Assembly (NCBI RefSeq): GCF_014642875.1 | Contig: NZ_BMJC01000001.1 | Location: forward strand, 62,001 to 126,000 | Direction: 5' to 3' | Length of the DNA: 64,000 nucleotides | DNA from: Puia dinghuensis | GTDB taxonomy: Bacteria > Bacteroidota > Bacteroidia > Chitinophagales > Chitinophagaceae | Shown here: positions 60,940-64,000 of the stretch, piece after piece | Layout: each line of letters opens with the position of its first letter | Position numbering within the stretch: position 1 is the stretch's first letter | Program-made: the position numbers and the translations under genes | The notes under the pieces: generated by a model | Seen by the model: the letters and a program-made list of their open reading frames with translations, nothing else | The model's database searches: none | What the model was told of the DNA's origin: nothing

Positions 60940-61188
60940 ACAACCTTCCTTAAGACATGGGAGTTGTTTTTTAGCTGTCTGGAAAAAAGCGACAAATCTT
61001 TTCAGATTGTTGATCTGCAAATCACGGCCGGTGAGGAAGTGGCGTTTTGCTATGCCTCGATGAGATGCATTTATTCTGATAACGGCCATGACCGAATCGA
61101 GCTTGATTTCCGGCTAACCATTGGATTTAAGAAGATTGAAGGAGAGTGGTGGTTCATGCATGAGCATCATTCGGTGCCTGCTGAATAG
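60940..61188 (+). pseudogene. SnoaL-like gene lacking its N-terminal half
   Basis: The last 82 residues of an NTF2/SnoaL-like (YybH-type) protein are readable: KTWELFFSCLEK, VDLQITAGEEVAFCYASM and FRLTIGFKKIEGEWWFMHEH. The family fold needs about 40-50 more residues at the front, and these are missing. Upstream the frame enters the end of the RNA-ligase gene. It is therefore a truncated remnant or an insertion/deletion product. It lies in an accessory-looking stretch. Confidence 0.65.
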
Positions 61189-61208
61189 GATGATGATAGG
61201 TTGGTCTG

Positions 61209-61856
61209 TTATTCGGATACCGTATAGAATACCGTGTCTATAAAAAATAGCGTATTGGAATTGACAATGATATTCTCGTCATGCATGTCTTCGAGGATCA
61301 ACCCCAATTCCCTGTTGAAGTAGTCGTTTCGTTTGGTATTTACGAAGCCGTTGAAAGCCAATAGCTTCTTTACATCCTCCAAGTCGACCGGGGCATCCGA
61401 TGTTATAAATGGCTGCTTTAAAACAGCCAATAAGGAGCCGTCTTTTTCTTTGAAGCCCAGGAATGTATATGCTGTATCTACGAAAAGGAGGTTGTGAATG
61501 ACAAGGCTATTGAAGAATTCGAGCCAGGTAGCATAATAAACGGCATCATTAACCTTTATTACATTTCGGTGATCAGGTGCAAGGTATATTTTTGCTTCAC
61601 CTCCACGGGTCAAAAAACTACTTTCATCCGGTAGATCATTTATCCACCATTTGCTCAGTGAACTGTGATGTCTTAGGAATTCAGCCTGCTCCGTTTTAAT
61701 TCGGGATTGACCTTCGAAATCTTTTTTAACCGTTGTACTTGTTCTAAAGCTTGAGCAAAGGAGATTTCGGACTGCTGTGCAATGATCTTTTGCCCCCTCA
61801 AGGATAGTTCCTTTAACGATATTTTCAAGTCTTTTTCGGGTATCATCGTTCAACAT
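61209..61856 (-). CDS. polyvalent-type kinase-fold protein
   Basis: A 215-aa product, first Met of MLNDDTRKRLENIVKG. The C-terminal part resembles the putative polyvalent protein kinase domain common in phage and conjugative-element polyproteins. A glycine-rich-loop-like segment RGGEAKIYLAPDHRNVIKVND (Lys near 97) is followed by a long helical stretch. EDMHDENIIVN near 195 is a catalytic-loop-like HxxN, and LFFIDTVF is a DFG-like position. A phosphotransfer activity is possible but unproven. The gene is clearly AT-richer than its neighbours, which fits transfer. It has its own -33/-7 promoter. Confidence 0.65.
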   Translation of the reverse strand: MLNDDTRKRLENIVKGTILEGAKDHCTAVRNLLCSSFRTSTTVKKDFEGQSRIKTEQAEFLRHHSSLSKWWINDLPDESSFLTRGGEAKIYLAPDHRNVIKVNDAVYYATWLEFFNSLVIHNLLFVDTAYTFLGFKEKDGSLLAVLKQPFITSDAPVDLEDVKKLLAFNGFVNTKRNDYFNRELGLILEDMHDENIIVNSNTLFFIDTVFYTVSE

Positions 61857-61862
61857 TTGTGG

Positions 61863-61893
61863 CAAAATTAAGCAAAATCGCCGTCGCCGGCAA
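61863..61893 (-). promoter_or_regulatory. promoter of the polyvalent-kinase-like gene
   Basis: TTG (61893-61891), a 20-nt spacer and TAATTTTG (61870-61863), an exact TAnnTTTG match, end 6 nt before the ATG at 61856. Confidence 0.55.
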
Positions 61894-62062
61894 CGCCTTG
61901 GAAAATATTGATAATTAATCAACTAAGGCGAGGTGTGAAATTAAGGGCCTTTGCGATATGGCTTCATAGTCACAATATCGGTACAACGAAAAGGTCTCTT
62001 ATGGCTACTCCTCAAGGTAAGTCTGAATATAGTACCTTCACAATTGAACCCAATTCTCCTAA

Positions 62063-62518
62063 ATGCTAAATAACGGGGTTGATCTAGTCGCTTTTTCCGG
62101 TTCTAATTACCTGCTTATCGAAAGCCTGGTCGATGAGTCAAAGCAGGAAGGATTTGAATTTGTGCAGCGGACTATTCACGACTGGAACAGCGGCACCAAC
62201 CGTTTTTCCCAAACCGGGGAAGGCTTATGGGGACTGGTTTCAGGTACCGAATTGATCGGCATAGGCGGCCTTAACATCGATCCTTATGTCGACGATGCGG
62301 GTGTCGGTCGGGTCCGCCACCTGTACATCCGCCAGGCTTATCGCCGGAAAGGCTGCGCGGCCTTGCTGATGAACACGATCATCGAGCGGGCCCAGCTTTA
62401 TTTCCACATACTCCGCCTGTTTACGGCCAACCCAGCCGCCGCAGCGTTTTACGAACAGCTGGGGTTTGAGCATTTACCTGGTTATAAAGTAAGCCATGTG
62501 CGGCGACTGTGGCTATAG
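62063..62518 (+). CDS. GNAT-family N-acetyltransferase
   Basis: A 151-aa protein with the GNAT fold. ELIGIGGLNIDPYV forms strands 2-3 near 58-72. VRHLYIRQAYRRKGCAALLM near 88-107 contains the acetyl-CoA loop (Q/RxxGxG/A type, here RRKGCA). RLFTANPAAAAFYEQLGF near 120-137 is the classic C-terminal motif. The acceptor is unknown. The stop codon overlaps the start of the tRNA-like relic. Confidence 0.88.
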   Translation: MLNNGVDLVAFSGSNYLLIESLVDESKQEGFEFVQRTIHDWNSGTNRFSQTGEGLWGLVSGTELIGIGGLNIDPYVDDAGVGRVRHLYIRQAYRRKGCAALLMNTIIERAQLYFHILRLFTANPAAAAFYEQLGFEHLPGYKVSHVRRLWL

Positions 62519-62565
62519 CTTACTGGTAGAGCGCCAGGCTGTGAACCCGGAGAACAGGGTCATTC
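62509..62565 (+). pseudogene. tRNA-His(GTG)-like relic lacking the T arm
   Basis: GTGGCTATAGCT opens a cloverleaf. The D stem GCTT (62518-62521) pairs with GAGC (62529-62532), with TGGTA in the loop. The anticodon stem CCAGG/CCCGG (four of five pairs) holds the loop CTGTGAA, whose anticodon is GTG (His). After the variable region (62551-62555) no GGTTCGA-type T arm or 3' acceptor strand is found. It overlaps the GNAT stop codon. Confidence 0.6.
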
Positions 62566-62904
62566 TTAAGGTCTTGCATGTTTAGGTTCATAAATTCCAA
62601 GTTTTCCGCCTCCAGGGAGCGTTATCTGCACAACCGAACCCCAGCGCTGATTTGTGATCGGGCTGCATGGAATCTGTTGATCCTGCATTTCGTTAACAAA
62701 AGCCTGAATGTCGTCACATAGCAAATAAAACTCGTGTGGTCCATTTTCAGATGAGGGGTGTATAGCGAGCTCGGATGGCGGCAATCCAAAGATCAGCCAG
62801 CCATGCCCTACGTCTACGTTTGGAAATTTGAGGACGGTTTTAAAAAATTGCTTGTCTGCTTCAGCGTCTGCGCTGTAAATGATAGAATGTGCTCCTGTGA
62901 TCAT
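62566..62904 (-). CDS. VOC-family protein
   Basis: A 112-aa vicinal-oxygen-chelate protein with one pair of modules. It begins GAHSIIYSADAEADKQFFKT and ends VQITLPGGGKLGIYEPKH. The middle HEFYLLCDDIQAFVNEM and QQIPCSPI strands fit glyoxalase/bleomycin-resistance-type folds. Metal ligands are partly present (His and Glu near the ends). The reaction is unknown. It is convergent with the GNAT gene. Confidence 0.8.
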   Translation of the reverse strand: MITGAHSIIYSADAEADKQFFKTVLKFPNVDVGHGWLIFGLPPSELAIHPSSENGPHEFYLLCDDIQAFVNEMQDQQIPCSPITNQRWGSVVQITLPGGGKLGIYEPKHARP

Positions 62905-63020
62905 GGTTGTTGTGTTTTACAATTTACGTATAAAATGGGTGGCGCCGTGCATTTCGATCCGGACGAAATCATAAAAAGAAAGTGTAAATTCGCCAATAAA
63001 CATTGATATATAGTAAATAT

Positions 63021-64000
63021 ATGAACGCAGAGCCGCAAACCGTGCTGGATTATCGTGGTGATCATACTATCTTCCTCGTCTATAATTTTAAGAAGGATCA
63101 GGAGGTCGGAGCCGTCTTTCAAAGGATATGTGCATTAGTTATCAATCTTAATAATTCTGGCGAGACCCGGTTTCCCGACTCCGGCGCAATTTGTGTGATG
63201 GGCATTGGGTTTGATGCCTGGTTGCGGCTTGGTCTTCCGGAGCCGCTCCCGAAGGAGTTGCAGAATTTCACGCCCATTGTCGGCGGGAAACATGTGGCCG
63301 TGGCTACCAGGGGCGATCTGCATTTTCATATCAAGGGGAGCTCCAGCAGCATTTGCTACGATATGGCCGCCACGCTGGCTCAAATTCTGGATCCGGTGGC
63401 GGTCCCCGTGGAAGAAATTCATGGGTTCCGGTATTGGGACGGCCGGTCTATTTTAGGATTCGTTGACGGTACCGAAAATCCCCAAGGGGAGAAACGCGCC
63501 TTTTTTGGGTTGATCGGGGATGATGACCCGGGCTATAGGGGCGGGAGTTATCTGTTCGTTCAAAAATACATTCATGATCTGAAGGCGTTCAGGGCGCTGC
63601 CTGTCGAGGAACAGGAAAAAGTATTCGGAAGGTCTAAAGAGAATGACGTTGAAATGACGGATGAACAAAAGCCTTCCAATTCTCATATTGCTTTGACGAA
63701 TGTCGGTGACGATCTCAAGATCATCCGGGACAATCTTCCTTTTGGGAATATGTCGACCAATGAGATGGGTACTTATTTCATCGCTTATATGAGTACCTTC
63801 AGCACGGTCAAAAAGATGCTGGATAATATGTTTATCGGCGTACCGGAAGGGAATTACGACCGATTGTTGGATTTCAGCAGCCCAAAGACAGGGACCCTGT
63901 TTTTTGTTCCTTCGGCGACCTTTTTAAAGAATATCGCATCGGGGTCACCAGCTCTGGAGGTCGTTCCTTCTGTCCCTGATGCAAATGGGGCCATCCCGGA
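63021..64000 (+). CDS. DyP-type peroxidase, 3' end outside window
   Basis: The frame opens at the ATG at 63021 and runs to the right edge without a stop (326 codons visible). GFVDGTENPQG near residue 148 is the GxxDG motif of dye-decolourising peroxidases, which holds the catalytic Asp. The haem-ligand His is expected near KPSNSHIALTNVG (about 221). DyP proteins use hydrogen peroxide to oxidise phenols, dyes or lignin-like compounds; some are cargo of encapsulin nanocompartments. No signal peptide is seen, so the protein is cytoplasmic or encapsulated. The C-terminal targeting tail, if any, is beyond the edge. Confidence 0.88.
   Translation, partial: MNAEPQTVLDYRGDHTIFLVYNFKKDQEVGAVFQRICALVINLNNSGETRFPDSGAICVMGIGFDAWLRLGLPEPLPKELQNFTPIVGGKHVAVATRGDLHFHIKGSSSSICYDMAATLAQILDPVAVPVEEIHGFRYWDGRSILGFVDGTENPQGEKRAFFGLIGDDDPGYRGGSYLFVQKYIHDLKAFRALPVEEQEKVFGRSKENDVEMTDEQKPSNSHIALTNVGDDLKIIRDNLPFGNMSTNEMGTYFIAYMSTFSTVKKMLDNMFIGVPEGNYDRLLDFSSPKTGTLFFVPSATFLKNIASGSPALEVVPSVPDANGAIP

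Noticed and set aside
1-64000. CRISPR array, insertion sequence or prophage
   Set aside because: No regularly spaced repeats, transposase, integrase or phage structural gene was seen anywhere; only small relics at 60.9-62.6 kb.

Overview
The window looks like chromosomal DNA of a Bacteroidota bacterium, most probably family Chitinophagaceae. The evidence is an adjacent SusC/SusD pair, a type IX secretion (T9SS) C-terminal sorting domain, an outer-membrane beta-barrel receptor with a carboxypeptidase-like N-terminus, a beta-propeller hybrid-type sensor kinase, DUF2723 membrane proteins, Bacteroidota-type promoters (-33 TTG / -7 TAnnTTTG) and almost no Shine-Dalgarno sites. By eye the DNA is moderately GC-rich (not computed). 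No rRNA, intact tRNA, CRISPR array, insertion sequence or integrase was found. No gene-free stretch exceeds 300 bases; the longest are 59892-60180, 23515-23758, 35513-35750 and 50999-51217.

Layout. 1-6.5 kb: a giant TPR/YwqK-repeat protein (cut by the left edge), murB, and a MoxR-type AAA ATPase with its vWA partner. 6.6-13.2 kb: two tandem, closely related DUF2723 proteins (candidate GT-C protein O-mannosyltransferases). 13.2-18.4 kb: SAM hydroxide adenosyltransferase, SDR, DinB, a lipoprotein, a phytanoyl-CoA-dioxygenase-like enzyme and a divergent AraC regulator. 18.4-25.2 kb: glycan genes (GH2, Alg9-like GT22, GH128, O-antigen-ligase-like protein). 25.1-30.8 kb: MacB/FtsX-type permease, PnuC transporter translationally coupled to an acyl-CoA-dehydrogenase-like flavoprotein, VOC, DUF1223. 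30.8-35.5 kb: an isolated SusC/SusD pair. 35.7-39.1 kb: VOC, SDR, AraC, and a LytM/M23-like protein that has lost its metal site. 39.2-47.4 kb: GH3, a small secreted protein, an outer-membrane barrel protein, a NarL response regulator plus propeller kinase, and a CE2-type esterase. 47.4-53.3 kb: PliI-like and lipocalin-like secreted proteins in a very tight divergent pair, a beta-barrel receptor, SnoaL-like, PEP-mutase/ICL-like and AraC. 53.4-59.9 kb: ABC exporter, DUF4239, an unknown membrane protein, an alpha/beta hydrolase and a T9SS cargo protein. 60-64 kb: an accessory-looking stretch with a cold-shock N-terminal mini-protein carrying a real Shine-Dalgarno, 2'-5' RNA ligase, a decayed SnoaL gene, an AT-rich polyvalent-kinase-like gene, GNAT, a tRNA-His relic, VOC and a DyP peroxidase cut by the right edge.

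The most striking signals are at the level of expression and genome remnants. Nine genes have a -7 box ending exactly 4 nt before the ATG, which predicts leaderless mRNAs. One divergent pair places two such boxes back to back inside a 24-bp intergenic space. A tRNA-His-like sequence survives through its anticodon arm and then loses its T arm. I saw no complete defence system, phage or conjugative element.
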